A stretch of DNA of 43,082 bases from positions 223,961 through 267,042 of the forward strand of contig JACBFI010000001.1 in NCBI GenBank assembly GCA_013391385.1, written 5' to 3'. The translations under genes and the position numbers were made by a program. The notes under the pieces were generated by a model, which did not search any database, was not told the origin of the DNA, and saw only the letters and a list, made by a program, of their open reading frames with translations. Position 1 is the first letter of the stretch. Every line of letters starts with the position of its first letter. This document shows, piece after piece, positions 8,533 through 16,375 of this stretch. The DNA is from Sediminibacterium sp. Gen4. GTDB taxonomy: Bacteria; Bacteroidota; Bacteroidia; Chitinophagales; Chitinophagaceae.

Positions 8533-9318
8533 TTATGAGCCAAGTGTTAAAATGCTTGAATAGGCGCGTTCTTTTACTGCTTCATTTGTATTTACATCCT
8601 GCACCATTTTTTGTAAATCGTCAAGAATTGATTTTTGTTTCATTTCTGTCAACACATGTATCAATTCTATCTGTACCATCGGATCTTTTTGTTTTTTCAG
8701 AGATGCAATCAGCTTTTTCTTCACATAATTTTCTCTGTGAAAGCGAGAAAGCGCTTCCAATGCCGCCATTCTTACATTGGTGCTGGGATCTTCATTCATG
8801 GTTGAAACCAATGCATCAACGATATCTTTATCTGCCGCTTGCATCCGATAGGCTTTCATTGCTGCAGCAATACGCGTACTGGGCGATTCCATATTTCCCA
8901 AACTGGCAAACAACATCTGTTTTTGTTGATCATTTTCTTTGATCAATTGCTGAGCTGCTTCACCAGTTGTTTTTTCAGGCGCTGTTATGGATGCCATTGT
9001 ATTTGGCTGAACCATCTCTTCTTTAGGTAATATTGGATTGTTGTTTTGCTGTTGATCTTGTTTAGAAGCAACCAATCCTTCTGCAGTTGATGCATCTTGA
9101 TTTACCCACCAAATGGCAAAGCCCGCAAGCACCAATACACAAGCTGCCGCTACCATACGCAAGGTTCTAAAAGAGATCACCAATGCTTTGGGGCGCTCTT
9201 CTTTCACCGGCGCTTGTGCCATTCTTTCCTGAATTCGAGATAACACATCTGCGCCCGGAGTACGATCATCAAATGCTTCTCTATTTTGCTGTATGAATTT
9301 TTCCAGTTCACTGCTCAT
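8533..9318 (-). CDS. Membrane-anchored HEAT-repeat protein, probable partner of the adjacent sigma factor
   Basis: 261 residues. A cytoplasmic N-terminal ~45 residues (MSSELEKFIQQNREAFDDRT) precedes one membrane segment (MVAAACVLVLAGFAIWWV), a low-complexity Q/N-rich linker, and a C-terminal region of HEAT-like helices (TNVRMAALEALSRFHRENYV, DPMVQIELIHVLTEM). The gene starts inside the stop of the sigma factor gene (ATGA at 9315-9318). Topology and coupling are those of an anti-sigma factor: short cytoplasmic segment, single membrane span, external sensor domain. I see no zinc-finger HxxxCxxC motif, so if it is an anti-sigma factor it is of another type. Family assignment of the HEAT region is good, the anti-sigma role is inference. 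Confidence 0.75.
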   Translation of the reverse strand: MSSELEKFIQQNREAFDDRTPGADVLSRIQERMAQAPVKEERPKALVISFRTLRMVAAACVLVLAGFAIWWVNQDASTAEGLVASKQDQQQNNNPILPKEEMVQPNTMASITAPEKTTGEAAQQLIKENDQQKQMLFASLGNMESPSTRIAAAMKAYRMQAADKDIVDALVSTMNEDPSTNVRMAALEALSRFHRENYVKKKLIASLKKQKDPMVQIELIHVLTEMKQKSILDDLQKMVQDVNTNEAVKERAYSSILTLGS

Positions 9319-9869
9319 GCAACACCTCCTTCTTTAAGGCTTTTTAATATTTTTTGTTTTGACCGATGGTATTGGATCCTCACATTGTTGTAAGAGATCC
9401 CCAATATTTGTGCTATTTCTTCCTGTGGAATATTTTCGAACAGGTATAGTTGCACAATGGTTCTGTTTGATTCCGGTAATTGTTGGATGGCTTTTTTAAC
9501 CTCGTCAACCTTAAATACAAATTCAGACTCATCAATACTCTCTTCCTGTTTTAGGTAACTGTCTTTTTCTTCCAACTCTACCCATCTCACCTTCTGTTTC
9601 CTGATCCAAGAAATGGATTGATTGATGGCAATTCTCTTGATCCAAGCCCTGAATCCACCGGTGTTTTCAAACCGGTGAATGGCTTGAAAAGCGGCTACAA
9701 ATACTTCCTGTAAAAGATCTTCTGCCTCGCCCGTATGGGGTACAAGACGGTAAATAGTGTTATACACTTCTTTGGAATGCATGTGGTAAAGTGCGGAAAA
9801 GGCCGAGGTATCGCCGCTTTTACACCGTTCCACTATTTCCTCGCTCGTTATTGTTTTTACCAGTTCCAA
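9315..9869 (-). CDS. ECF-type RNA polymerase sigma factor
   Basis: 184 residues, normal ECF length. Region 2 is at about residues 25-95 with the signature GEAEDLLQEVFVAAFQAIHRF and GGFRAWIKRIAINQSISWIR; region 4 at about 125-180 with ESNRTIVQLYLFENIPQEEI and the helix-turn-helix QILGISYNNVRIQYHRSKQ. It is the first gene of a four-gene minus-strand operon with the HEAT membrane protein (4-base overlap) and two DUF4097-like exported proteins. Such sigma factors usually activate their own operon; a cell-surface stress stimulus is a reasonable inference from the products, but the promoter motif cannot be defined from one copy. Confidence 0.95.
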   Translation of the reverse strand: MELVKTITSEEIVERCKSGDTSAFSALYHMHSKEVYNTIYRLVPHTGEAEDLLQEVFVAAFQAIHRFENTGGFRAWIKRIAINQSISWIRKQKVRWVELEEKDSYLKQEESIDESEFVFKVDEVKKAIQQLPESNRTIVQLYLFENIPQEEIAQILGISYNNVRIQYHRSKQKILKSLKEGGVA

Positions 9870-9953
9870 AGATGTTTGCCTGTAGTCTTGTTATCTAATC
9901 GCAGTTTCTGCATTTACGTTACAAGATATTCTCAATTTTTTCTTTTAAAGCAT

Positions 9954-9984
9954 AAAAAAAGCCATCCGCCTGAGGCGGATGGCT
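9954..9984 (-). terminator. Rho-independent terminator
   Basis: An 11-bp perfect stem (AGCCATCCGCC and GGCGGATGGCT, loop TGA) followed on the minus strand by seven T. It ends the transcript of the gene whose stop is at 10008. Confidence 0.92.
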
Positions 9985-10007
9985 GAGATTTGGATGGGTG
10001 TATTGAT

Positions 10008-10793
10008 TTAGTATTTCTTCTTCTCTCTGATCTCCAACACTTCTTTTTTCAGTGGAGCCAGTTCATTAGGATCCAAGTGATTCCAAGAAGTATTGAAAAC
10101 CTGCTTGTAATAGTCTTCCAGGGCTTCAATCATTGGGTTGATAACCCCCGGGTCGCGACTGAAACCAATATTAAAGCTTCTTTCAAGTGTATTGTATACA
10201 GGGGCTATATATACTTGTTTCTGCTTCAGCGGAATACTCTTCGCCCATAATTTTTCTTTGGTAAGTGGTTCAGCAGCAACCAGGTTTACTTTACCGGATA
10301 AGATAAAGAAGCCGGCATACTTATATGCTGTTCTGTAAGTGGCATAACGGCCTTTACCAGATACGTACTCAGAATAGGAGTTCCAGTTGACGTTGGAGCT
10401 ATTGATATCAAAATCAATTTCTACCTGCAATAACAAGTCGCTTTCTTTTTTATCATTGTATACCACCTGATCATAATACTCGAATGGTCCACGTACGGAA
10501 TATCCTTTAGCGGTTAATGATTCGTTATAGTCGGCAGCCATTGCTTTAGAAAAATCACTGAATATTTTATAATTCGAGTAAGCAAATTTTTCTTGATAAG
10601 CCGGATCTACAAGCAGAAATACTACCTGAGCAGATTTAGCAGGTGCTTTTTGTGGTGGTTCAAAGTCATAACTAGGTGCTTTGATGGTAGGTGCCGGTGG
10701 TGGTGCCGTTACTTTTGGTCCGGAGCTTGCCACATACAATACTGCATAAGACAATACGACCAATATTGCCATTAGATTTTTTTTGTTTCTCAT
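10008..10793 (-). CDS. Exported protein of unrecognised family
   Basis: 261 residues from the ATG at 10793, which overlaps the upstream gene by 4 bases and begins MRNKKNLMAILVVLSYAVLY, a signal peptide or membrane anchor. A start at 10892 would add an implausible basic leader lying inside the upstream gene. After the anchor comes a proline/alanine-rich stretch (PKVTAPPPAPTIKAPSYDFE), then a folded domain with VVFLLVDPAYQEKFAYSNY, a long middle with SDLLLQVEIDFDINSS and a late LERSFNIGFSRDPGVINPMI. Layout is reminiscent of secreted lipoprotein-like surface proteins, but there is no lipobox Cys and I do not recognise the family. Last gene of a small minus-strand cluster with a membrane protein and another secreted protein. 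Confidence 0.75.
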   Translation of the reverse strand: MRNKKNLMAILVVLSYAVLYVASSGPKVTAPPPAPTIKAPSYDFEPPQKAPAKSAQVVFLLVDPAYQEKFAYSNYKIFSDFSKAMAADYNESLTAKGYSVRGPFEYYDQVVYNDKKESDLLLQVEIDFDINSSNVNWNSYSEYVSGKGRYATYRTAYKYAGFFILSGKVNLVAAEPLTKEKLWAKSIPLKQKQVYIAPVYNTLERSFNIGFSRDPGVINPMIEALEDYYKQVFNTSWNHLDPNELAPLKKEVLEIREKKKY

Positions 10794-11161
10794 ATTCGTT
10801 TTGTTTTGTGTAGGATATATACGGTTAAAATCGCCATTTGGTACATCAATACATCTATCCAGTCTCCGGTTCCATGCATCCAACCCAACCATTGAAATAA
10901 TTCAGTTGCCGAAACCATCAATGCTATTCCAATTTTCCAGCCTTTGGGTATTTTCTCCCAACCATCCCAAACCATTACCATCGCCATCCACAGGGAAACA
11001 CCCCACAAATAATCAGGTATCCATATGGAGCCGGGAAAAGAACTTGTTTCTTTTGAATTGTATAGCAACCATCTTTCAAAAAAAACCGGAACTTTTCTTC
11101 CTTTCAGGTAAATCAAAACTCCAGCGATCAGGGGAATCACAACCCAGGCCCATCTCACCAT
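10790..11161 (-). CDS. Small VanZ-like integral membrane protein
   Basis: 123 residues from the ATG at 11161, which has AGAAGG six bases upstream; a longer version from 11212 (140 residues) would overlap the upstream gene by 41 bases and is less likely. Four hydrophobic segments are visible (WAWVVIPLIAGVLIYL, YLWGVSLWMAMVMVW, IGIALMVSATELFQWLG, DVLMYQMAILTVYIL). The GTGDWIDVLMY motif after the third helix resembles the GTFDxxDLLAY motif of VanZ-like proteins. Known VanZ-like proteins are linked to glycopeptide resistance only in a few cases; no such link is implied here. Confidence 0.65.
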   Translation of the reverse strand: MVRWAWVVIPLIAGVLIYLKGRKVPVFFERWLLYNSKETSSFPGSIWIPDYLWGVSLWMAMVMVWDGWEKIPKGWKIGIALMVSATELFQWLGWMHGTGDWIDVLMYQMAILTVYILHKTKRI

Positions 11162-11171
11162 CAAAACCCTT

Positions 11172-11639
11172 CTATTCGCGCTCAAGCTCTTCTGTATTAA
11201 TGCGGTCATCAAAAAAGACGACTACATAGTTTTCCGATTTCAGTTTTGCAATCAGATCATCACGGTATTCTATAATTTCCTGCAGTGTTGCAAACAGCTT
11301 CGGTGATTTCCATGTCTGTGTTACTTTATCTTTAAAATAGCCTAGCTTTTCAAACTTATTTTTAAAATGTCCAACTGATCTTGTTGCTACAGAACTATAA
11401 AAATCCCTGGCTTTATAAAAACCACTGATGATCGCAAATTTTTTATAGTGCGCTGAGCCTTTCGGGTTACACTCTATACAGGTGGTGGAAAGATACATGA
11501 ATCCATACCCCCCCGTTGTGTCGGCAAATTTGTCGACTTGTTGGGTTGAATCAGGTTCTTGGGCCTTCAATACCGTAGTTCCGAAGATGAATAAGAGGCA
11601 TACCAATAACTGGCGATAACTGAAAACTCGTTCACGCAT
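11172..11639 (-). CDS. Small exported protein of unknown function
   Basis: 155 residues with an N-terminal signal peptide (RQLLVCLLFIFGTTVLKA, cleavage before QEPDSTQQ). The mature part holds a CIEC pair (STTCIECNPKG) that could bind metal or form a disulphide, and a helical C-terminus (LQEIIEYRDDLIAKLKSE) followed by YVVVFFDDRINTEELERE. I do not recognise the family. It precedes the VanZ-like gene by 10 bases and is likely in the same transcript. Confidence 0.65.
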   Translation of the reverse strand: MRERVFSYRQLLVCLLFIFGTTVLKAQEPDSTQQVDKFADTTGGYGFMYLSTTCIECNPKGSAHYKKFAIISGFYKARDFYSSVATRSVGHFKNKFEKLGYFKDKVTQTWKSPKLFATLQEIIEYRDDLIAKLKSENYVVVFFDDRINTEELERE

Positions 11640-11718
11640 TATATAGTAAAATTAGGCTTGTTTAAATCTATAAAAAATACCTGAAAATGAGTAGTTTATC
11701 TCTATTTTTCTATGATTC

Positions 11719-12306
11719 TTATTTTCTTTTGACATTATAAATAGCTACCGGTGGATCAAGGTACTGGTTTCTGTCATTCTGCATATAAATCTTTCGCACG
11801 ATATTCATTCCTTTGATCACTTTTCCAAAAGCTGCATAGCCCAATTTGTCTTCTACATTTTCTCCTCCTTCATCAAGTCCGGGTTGGTCATCAATGCAAA
11901 TAAAAAATTCACTGCCTGCCGTTCCCGGTGCCAGTCGGGCAACCGATATCACACCGTCTTTATGTTTTACGCCGGTTTTACCGGTGCTTTCATGTGGTAT
12001 GCCTGTAATGCTTCTTGCTTTTTCATTTTTGGTTCGCCATAAACCGCCTTGCAAAATTTCTGTCTTAGGTGCATTTGATGGCTGATTGTTTACATTTAAT
12101 ACACGATAAAAAGAAGTGTTCTCATAAAATCCTGAGTCTACATAACTTAAAAACGCAGCGGTGGTAGCGGGTGCTTTATCTGCATACAGCTCTACTTCTA
12201 TTTCTCCATATTTTGTTTCAATCACCACACGTGGATTTCCGGAATTGGTGGGCTCTTTACAGGTAATGAGGGCTGATAAAAGAAAAAGATAAATCAGTTG
12301 CTTCAT
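11719..12306 (-). CDS. Cyclophilin-type peptidyl-prolyl isomerase, lipoprotein
   Basis: 195 residues. The first 16 residues (MKQLIYLFLLSALITC) form a signal peptide with lipobox Cys16, so the enzyme is membrane-anchored in the periplasm. The cyclophilin domain follows: VVIETKYGEIEVELYADKAP, the SFYRVL segment with the catalytic-site Phe/Arg pair, VISVARLAPGTAGSEFFICI and YAAFGKVIKGMNIV. It overlaps the start of the upstream phytase-like gene's stop by 4 bases (12303-12306), so both are translated from one message. Function: proline cis-trans isomerisation during folding of exported proteins. Confidence 0.92.
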   Translation of the reverse strand: MKQLIYLFLLSALITCKEPTNSGNPRVVIETKYGEIEVELYADKAPATTAAFLSYVDSGFYENTSFYRVLNVNNQPSNAPKTEILQGGLWRTKNEKARSITGIPHESTGKTGVKHKDGVISVARLAPGTAGSEFFICIDDQPGLDEGGENVEDKLGYAAFGKVIKGMNIVRKIYMQNDRNQYLDPPVAIYNVKRK

Positions 12307-13445
12307 AACGATTCATTCACTTCAAACAAAAATAACTGCGTCTTTTCCAAAGCTGAGAAATTATTATCAGCAATCATCCATAAAGATCGTTTTCCATTTT
12401 TTAATCTTGGGCCCAAACACATGCCTTCTACATTATCAGTATACATACCCAGCTCATCCAGATTCAATAATAATTTTTTTCGAAGTGGTTTTTGGGGTGG
12501 ATTATTTTTTAAGTTGTTGATCGAGCTAATATCTTCCGCATCATTCAAATCAACCATAAAAATTTTAATCGTACATGCTAATCTACCCGTGGAGAAAGAT
12601 CTTTCCATTACGAGTAATTTATTATTTCCGATATCCATAATATCCGGAATACCATTCACCATAAAACTCCCCGGCGGATTGGGTGCATACGCCACCGGAT
12701 CGAGTTTATATGCATACTGAGCAACCGCTTTCCCATTGGATACATTGAATTTGTACAAACGTACCCAAGCATCATTTGGTTCCAAGCTTGCTTGCGGACC
12801 ATCTTCATACCTGGGTTCTTCTAAGCTCACGAACAAGTTTTGATAGTTATTGGTGAATGTGGCTCCTTCTAAAACACCATTGCGTCTTGGCCCTTTTTCC
12901 AGAGCAGACATCCGCAAATTATCCGGCAATGAAAAGCTGCGAATATATTTTCCCGATCTATCCACTACTTGAATAGAGGGGTCTGCGATCACGGTATCTT
13001 TTGCTGTTACGATTCTTTCTCCTTCGCTGGTCCATACAATTTGTCTTGTGATGGGATGGTAACGAATGGATTCAGGATCAGGTGTCAGTTGTGGGTTTTC
13101 TTTAGAGGAAGGATAGGATTGTCCGTTCGGTTGTTGCAATGTAACGGCTTGTTGGAATAAAACCGTATCGATCTTCTCATCCTTCAATATAACCTTCATC
13201 GTGTAAAACCGCGCCGGTTGTAATGCAGATCGGTCATCACTAATAGTATAGAAAACTTGTTCTGTTTTATCAAAATCTATTCCCGATAAACCACCCACTG
13301 TTGTTTGCTGAAATGAAAACTGATACGGGATGTCATACACATCAATCAACCGAAGTGAGGTTGGCGTTACTTGCAGTGTTCCCTTTTTTGCTGGAGAACA
13401 GGCGTATATAACAAGTAGACAACAAGCAACTATAAATGATTTCAA
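12303..13445 (-). CDS. Esterase-like-activity-of-phytase family lipoprotein
   Basis: 380 residues with a lipoprotein signal (MKSFIVACCLLVIYAC, Cys16). The mature protein shows the propeller-like pattern of the family annotated as esterase-like activity of phytase: GGLSGIDFDKTEQVFYTISD near the start, DPESIRYHPITRQIVWTSEG, a central GVLEGATFTNNYQNLFVSLE, and DNVEGMCLGPRLKNGKRSLW near the end. Members are secreted; the natural substrate is not established for most. First gene of a two-gene unit with the cyclophilin, to which it is coupled by a 4-base overlap. A CTCTGTGG-type repeat lies just upstream. Confidence 0.85.
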   Translation of the reverse strand: MKSFIVACCLLVIYACSPAKKGTLQVTPTSLRLIDVYDIPYQFSFQQTTVGGLSGIDFDKTEQVFYTISDDRSALQPARFYTMKVILKDEKIDTVLFQQAVTLQQPNGQSYPSSKENPQLTPDPESIRYHPITRQIVWTSEGERIVTAKDTVIADPSIQVVDRSGKYIRSFSLPDNLRMSALEKGPRRNGVLEGATFTNNYQNLFVSLEEPRYEDGPQASLEPNDAWVRLYKFNVSNGKAVAQYAYKLDPVAYAPNPPGSFMVNGIPDIMDIGNNKLLVMERSFSTGRLACTIKIFMVDLNDAEDISSINNLKNNPPQKPLRKKLLLNLDELGMYTDNVEGMCLGPRLKNGKRSLWMIADNNFSALEKTQLFLFEVNESL

Positions 13446-13459
13446 AACCTAAGTAATTT

Positions 13460-13490
13460 TTCTGTGTCCTTCTGTGCCCTCTGTGGCAAT
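13460..13490. repeat. Dispersed CTCTGTGG repeat, half copy
   Basis: Three TCTGTG units ending CCCTCTGTGGCAAT, in the gap upstream of the phytase-like gene. It equals one arm of the inverted repeats at 35218-35283 and 36098-36159. Confidence 0.65.
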
Positions 13491-13508
13491 CAATAAAAAC
13501 AAACCCTC

Positions 13509-14300
13509 CTAATTTTTCTTCACCCTCTTCTTATGCGAAAACAACCAAGGCAATAATTTAGGCTCTGCAAAAGCATTGGTCCAACTATCATGTGCCACAC
13601 CCGGATACTCTGAATAAGTAACATCTTTGGCGCCGGCAGTCATCAACGCTTTGTATAATTCGCGGTTGGGCTCCGGCGATACCACCGGATCTTTTTCTCC
13701 ATGAAAAATCCACATCGGAACTTCTTTAGCATTTTGTACCAACAATGGAATATCAGCAATACCACAAATCGGAAATGCCGCAGCAAAAAAATCAGGATAA
13801 CGACGTAAGAGGTCATAGGCACCAAATGCACCCATCGACAACCCTCCGAGATAAACCCTTCTTGGATTGACATGTCGATTGTCTACCAAACTATCCATCA
13901 ACTGTTTTACCAGTTGTTGTGAAATGGGCGCTTCTCCTTCAGAGTCTACCGCAGCCCATTGTTTTTCTGCTGATCGTTTGTATTTAGACCAGGTCATGTT
14001 TTTGGGGCATTGCGGAAAAATAACAATGCCTTCAAAGTATTTACGATTGGTGGGTTCGAGGAAGAGTTTAGCACCATGGGTTAGCTGCGCTTCATTATCA
14101 TTCCCTCTTTCTCCTGATCCATGGAGAAACATGACCAATGGATAGGCTTTGTTCTTTTTATACTTGGCAGGATACAGTATACGATAGTGTAGGGTATCGT
14201 TTCCTTTGATGAATTGTTTCTTTTCATAGGCAGAAAAGTCCTGTGCACTCAGTGTAGTAGAAAAGGAGAAAAGAAACAGCAATGACAGGATGTTTTTCAT
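13509..14300 (-). CDS. Secreted alpha/beta hydrolase (prolyl-oligopeptidase/PHB-depolymerase-like esterase)
   Basis: 263 residues with a signal peptide (MKNILSLLFLFSFSTTLSAQ). The hydrolase fold is shown by the oxyanion motif VMFLHGSGERG, the nucleophile elbow GGLSMGAFGAYDL (Ser in GLSMG), the acid in FHGEKDPVVSPE and the catalytic His in GVAHDSWTNAF. This is the layout of small carboxylesterases related to polyhydroxybutyrate depolymerase and feruloyl esterase-like proteins. Substrate cannot be deduced; a role in degrading esters on polysaccharides is possible but not shown. Single gene, at the left border of the accessory island. Confidence 0.88.
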   Translation of the reverse strand: MKNILSLLFLFSFSTTLSAQDFSAYEKKQFIKGNDTLHYRILYPAKYKKNKAYPLVMFLHGSGERGNDNEAQLTHGAKLFLEPTNRKYFEGIVIFPQCPKNMTWSKYKRSAEKQWAAVDSEGEAPISQQLVKQLMDSLVDNRHVNPRRVYLGGLSMGAFGAYDLLRRYPDFFAAAFPICGIADIPLLVQNAKEVPMWIFHGEKDPVVSPEPNRELYKALMTAGAKDVTYSEYPGVAHDSWTNAFAEPKLLPWLFSHKKRVKKN

Positions 14301-14460
14301 ATGGGATTGTTTGGATAAATCTACTGCAATTTTTATAACTGGCAGTTTTCACTAGAAAAATTAATTGACCGAGTTTAAGCTTACAATCCATTAAAAATTG
14401 CGGTAAATACGGTAAGCCTATTTAAGAAACAGGTCTACATTTATTATTAAGCTAAAAACT

Positions 14461-15618
14461 ATGAACCGAATACATTTATCGCCATTTTTATTGTTAGGAG
14501 AAGAGAGAATTGGATTAAACTATCCCCCTGATGCCATAATAACCGGATTAATTAAGTCATTAAAGGACGTTCGTTGGAGCCGTGAAAAAAATGGTTGGCA
14601 CATTCCGTGTAATAAACCCGCTTATGAAGCTTTGGTAGACAAGCTGATGGGGATTGCTACAGTGGAGAATGCAGAATTAAGAAAATACCTTGAGCAGCGA
14701 AAAATTATAGTAAAGCAAAATCAAAATAAGTTGTCGTCGGGGACGCATAAAATGATGCTAAATCATCCCTTATCCGTTCCCAACCTTAGCGCGTATGAAA
14801 AATTCAGAGACATGCTGGTGCTGAAAGGGTATAGCGCCAATACTATTCGAAACTATAGTAACGAGTTTCATCAACTTTTGAGGGTTTTAGGTAATAAACC
14901 GGCTGATACATTAAATAAAGAGCAACTTCTTTCTTATTTATTATGGCTATTGAAAGAAAAAGGCTGTAGCGAAACGCAAGTTCATACGGCAGTCAATGCA
15001 ATAAAGTTTTATTATGAACAAGTTTTGGGGAGAGATAAAGAACTTTATGATTTACCACGCCCGAAGAAGGCCTTTACCTTGCCGGATATTTTAGCAGAAG
15101 AAGAGATTGTGGAATTAATTCACGCGATACCCAATATAAAGCATCGATCTATGATAATGATTGCCTATTCTGCCGGATTGAGGGTAAGCGAAATTGTGAA
15201 GTTGCGAATTACTGATATTGACAGTAAACGAATGATGATTCATTTACGAGCCGCTAAAGGTAAAAAAGATAGGATGGTTACTTTATCAAAAAAAATACTA
15301 GCTGTTTTACGCGAATATTTTTTGCTCTATAAACCCAGGATATATTTATTTGAAGGCCAAAATGGTGGCGAGTATAGTGTCAGGAGTGTTCAAAAAATAG
15401 TACAGGATGCTAAAATAAGAGCCGGCATTACAAAGAAGGGGGGAGTACACAGTTTAAGGCATAGCTACGCTACTCATCTATTAGAAGCAGGAACCGACAT
15501 TCGAATCATTCAAGAATTATTAGGACACAACAGTATTAAGACAACCATGTTGTACACCCATGTTGCGAATAAAATAATGAGCAAAATTGAGAGTCCTCTA
15601 GATAAATTAGATTGGTGA
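14461..15618 (+). CDS. Tyrosine recombinase with extra N-terminal domain
   Basis: 385 residues. Residues 1-65 form a small domain (IKSLKDVRWSREKNGWHIPC) absent from XerC/XerD and reminiscent of a HARP-type DNA-binding fold. A SAM-like core-binding domain follows at about 108-195 and the catalytic domain at 205-380. All six catalytic residues are present: Arg241 (SAGLRVSEIV), Lys266 (RAAKGKKDR), His330 and Arg333 (VHSLRHSYATHL), His356 (LLGHNSIKT) and Tyr365 (MLYTHV). Between Lys266 and His330 there are 64 residues, as in Xer proteins; the extra helix segment of integron integrases is missing. It lies 122 bases upstream of, and in the same direction as, an integron-like cassette, so it may be the enzyme that moves it. 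No excisionase gene is seen. Flanking direct repeats of a classical integrative element were not found. Confidence 0.93.
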   Translation: MNRIHLSPFLLLGEERIGLNYPPDAIITGLIKSLKDVRWSREKNGWHIPCNKPAYEALVDKLMGIATVENAELRKYLEQRKIIVKQNQNKLSSGTHKMMLNHPLSVPNLSAYEKFRDMLVLKGYSANTIRNYSNEFHQLLRVLGNKPADTLNKEQLLSYLLWLLKEKGCSETQVHTAVNAIKFYYEQVLGRDKELYDLPRPKKAFTLPDILAEEEIVELIHAIPNIKHRSMIMIAYSAGLRVSEIVKLRITDIDSKRMMIHLRAAKGKKDRMVTLSKKILAVLREYFLLYKPRIYLFEGQNGGEYSVRSVQKIVQDAKIRAGITKKGGVHSLRHSYATHLLEAGTDIRIIQELLGHNSIKTTMLYTHVANKIMSKIESPLDKLDW

Positions 15619-15739
15619 CTACTATTTCGCTTTTTCGACCACATCAACCCAAAAAACGAAATCATAAATAGTTGCTTATGAATACATATTTCCATTTTTT
15701 TTGTTACTTTTTATGAGCGAGGAATTGCGTACTTTTATT

Positions 15740-15750
15740 GTTAGCCGCTA
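15740..15750 (+). other. Cassette 5' recombination core (attI-like junction)
   Basis: GTTAGCCGCTA occurs just before the antitoxin gene and is the exact reverse complement of the 11 bases TAGCGGCTAAC at 16366-16376 at the end of the doc gene. In integrons the exchange point is after the first G of the core, here between 15740 and 15741. The preceding bases would then be the attI-like side. No other integron site motifs were recognised in 15619-15739. Confidence 0.6.
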
Positions 15751-15806
15751 TTTTACCGTTTAAATTTCTAAGAAAAGCTGTACTTTTAATCCTCAAGAGA
15801 TACAAG

Positions 15807-15995
15807 ATGTCTAAAGAAGAAATTAAATACGAAATCAGCAAGGTTCTGGATCATTTTTCAGCCAAAGCTTTGGCTGAACTTTTGGCATTTTTAAAAGAAT
15901 TAGATTCAAAGCATCAATCCGGGCCCTCAACCGATTCTTTGCTAAGCAGAATTCTTACTGAAGACAAAGAGTTATTAGCGAAACTGGCCCAATGA
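15807..15995 (+). CDS. Putative antitoxin of the Doc toxin
   Basis: 62 residues, acidic and helical (SKEEIKYEISKVLDHFSAK, ending SRILTEDKELLAKLAQ). The ATG at 15807 was taken as start; an upstream TTG would include the cassette end and is not credible. It overlaps the doc gene by 4 bases (ATGA at 15992-15995), the usual antitoxin-first order. The family is not Phd-like by sequence; it looks like the small helical antitoxins that accompany Doc-type toxins in Bacteroidota. The C-terminal segment would be expected to block the Doc active site. Confidence 0.7.
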   Translation: MSKEEIKYEISKVLDHFSAKALAELLAFLKELDSKHQSGPSTDSLLSRILTEDKELLAKLAQ

Positions 15996-16375
15996 TTTCT
16001 TTCCACGAAGTTGAAAATATTCATCGACTCCTTATTTCTGAATTTGGTGGCTCACACGGCATCAGAGATAAAGAATTATTAGACTCCGCTTTAGCCAGAC
16101 CTTTTCAAACATTCGACGGAAAGGAACTTTACTCTACTCCTATAGACAAAGCCGCCTCATTAATCGAAAGTATTCTTATAAATCATCCGTTCGTTGATGG
16201 TAACAAAAGAACAGGTTACGTTTTAATGCGACTGTTGTTATTAGGCAATGACATAGACATAAATGCTACTCAAGAAGATAAATACGCTTTTGTTATCAGC
16301 ATTGCCTCTGGTCAATCAGAATTTGATGACATTATCAGCTGGCTAGCTTCGCATACAATTAAAATTAGCGGCTAA
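15992..16375 (+). CDS. doc: Doc-type Fic-fold toxin
   Basis: 127 residues, normal Doc length. The active-site loop is HPFVDGNKRTG at residues 65-75: His65 is the catalytic base, and Lys72 replaces the Gly of AMPylating Fic enzymes, which is the hallmark of Doc. Known Doc kinases phosphorylate elongation factor Tu and stop translation. The N-terminus GGSHGIRDKELLDSALARPF is also typical of the family (death-on-curing). Coupled to the antitoxin by a 4-base overlap. Its stop codon TAA (16373-16375) lies within the left core of the attC-like site, so the gene fills the cassette completely. Confidence 0.92.
   Translation: MISFHEVENIHRLLISEFGGSHGIRDKELLDSALARPFQTFDGKELYSTPIDKAASLIESILINHPFVDGNKRTGYVLMRLLLLGNDIDINATQEDKYAFVISIASGQSEFDDIISWLASHTIKISG

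Noticed and set aside
10794-10892. Start of the exported protein at 10892
   Set aside because: The extra residues lie inside the upstream gene and are not signal-like; the ATG at 10793 begins a signal peptide and gives a 4-base overlap.
14461-15618. Calling the recombinase a classical integron integrase (intI)
   Set aside because: The region between the catalytic Lys and His is as short as in Xer proteins; the integron-specific insert is absent.
15738-15806. Extending the antitoxin gene upstream to a TTG at 15738
   Set aside because: It would place the cassette core and recombination point inside the gene; the ATG at 15807 fits the usual small antitoxin size.
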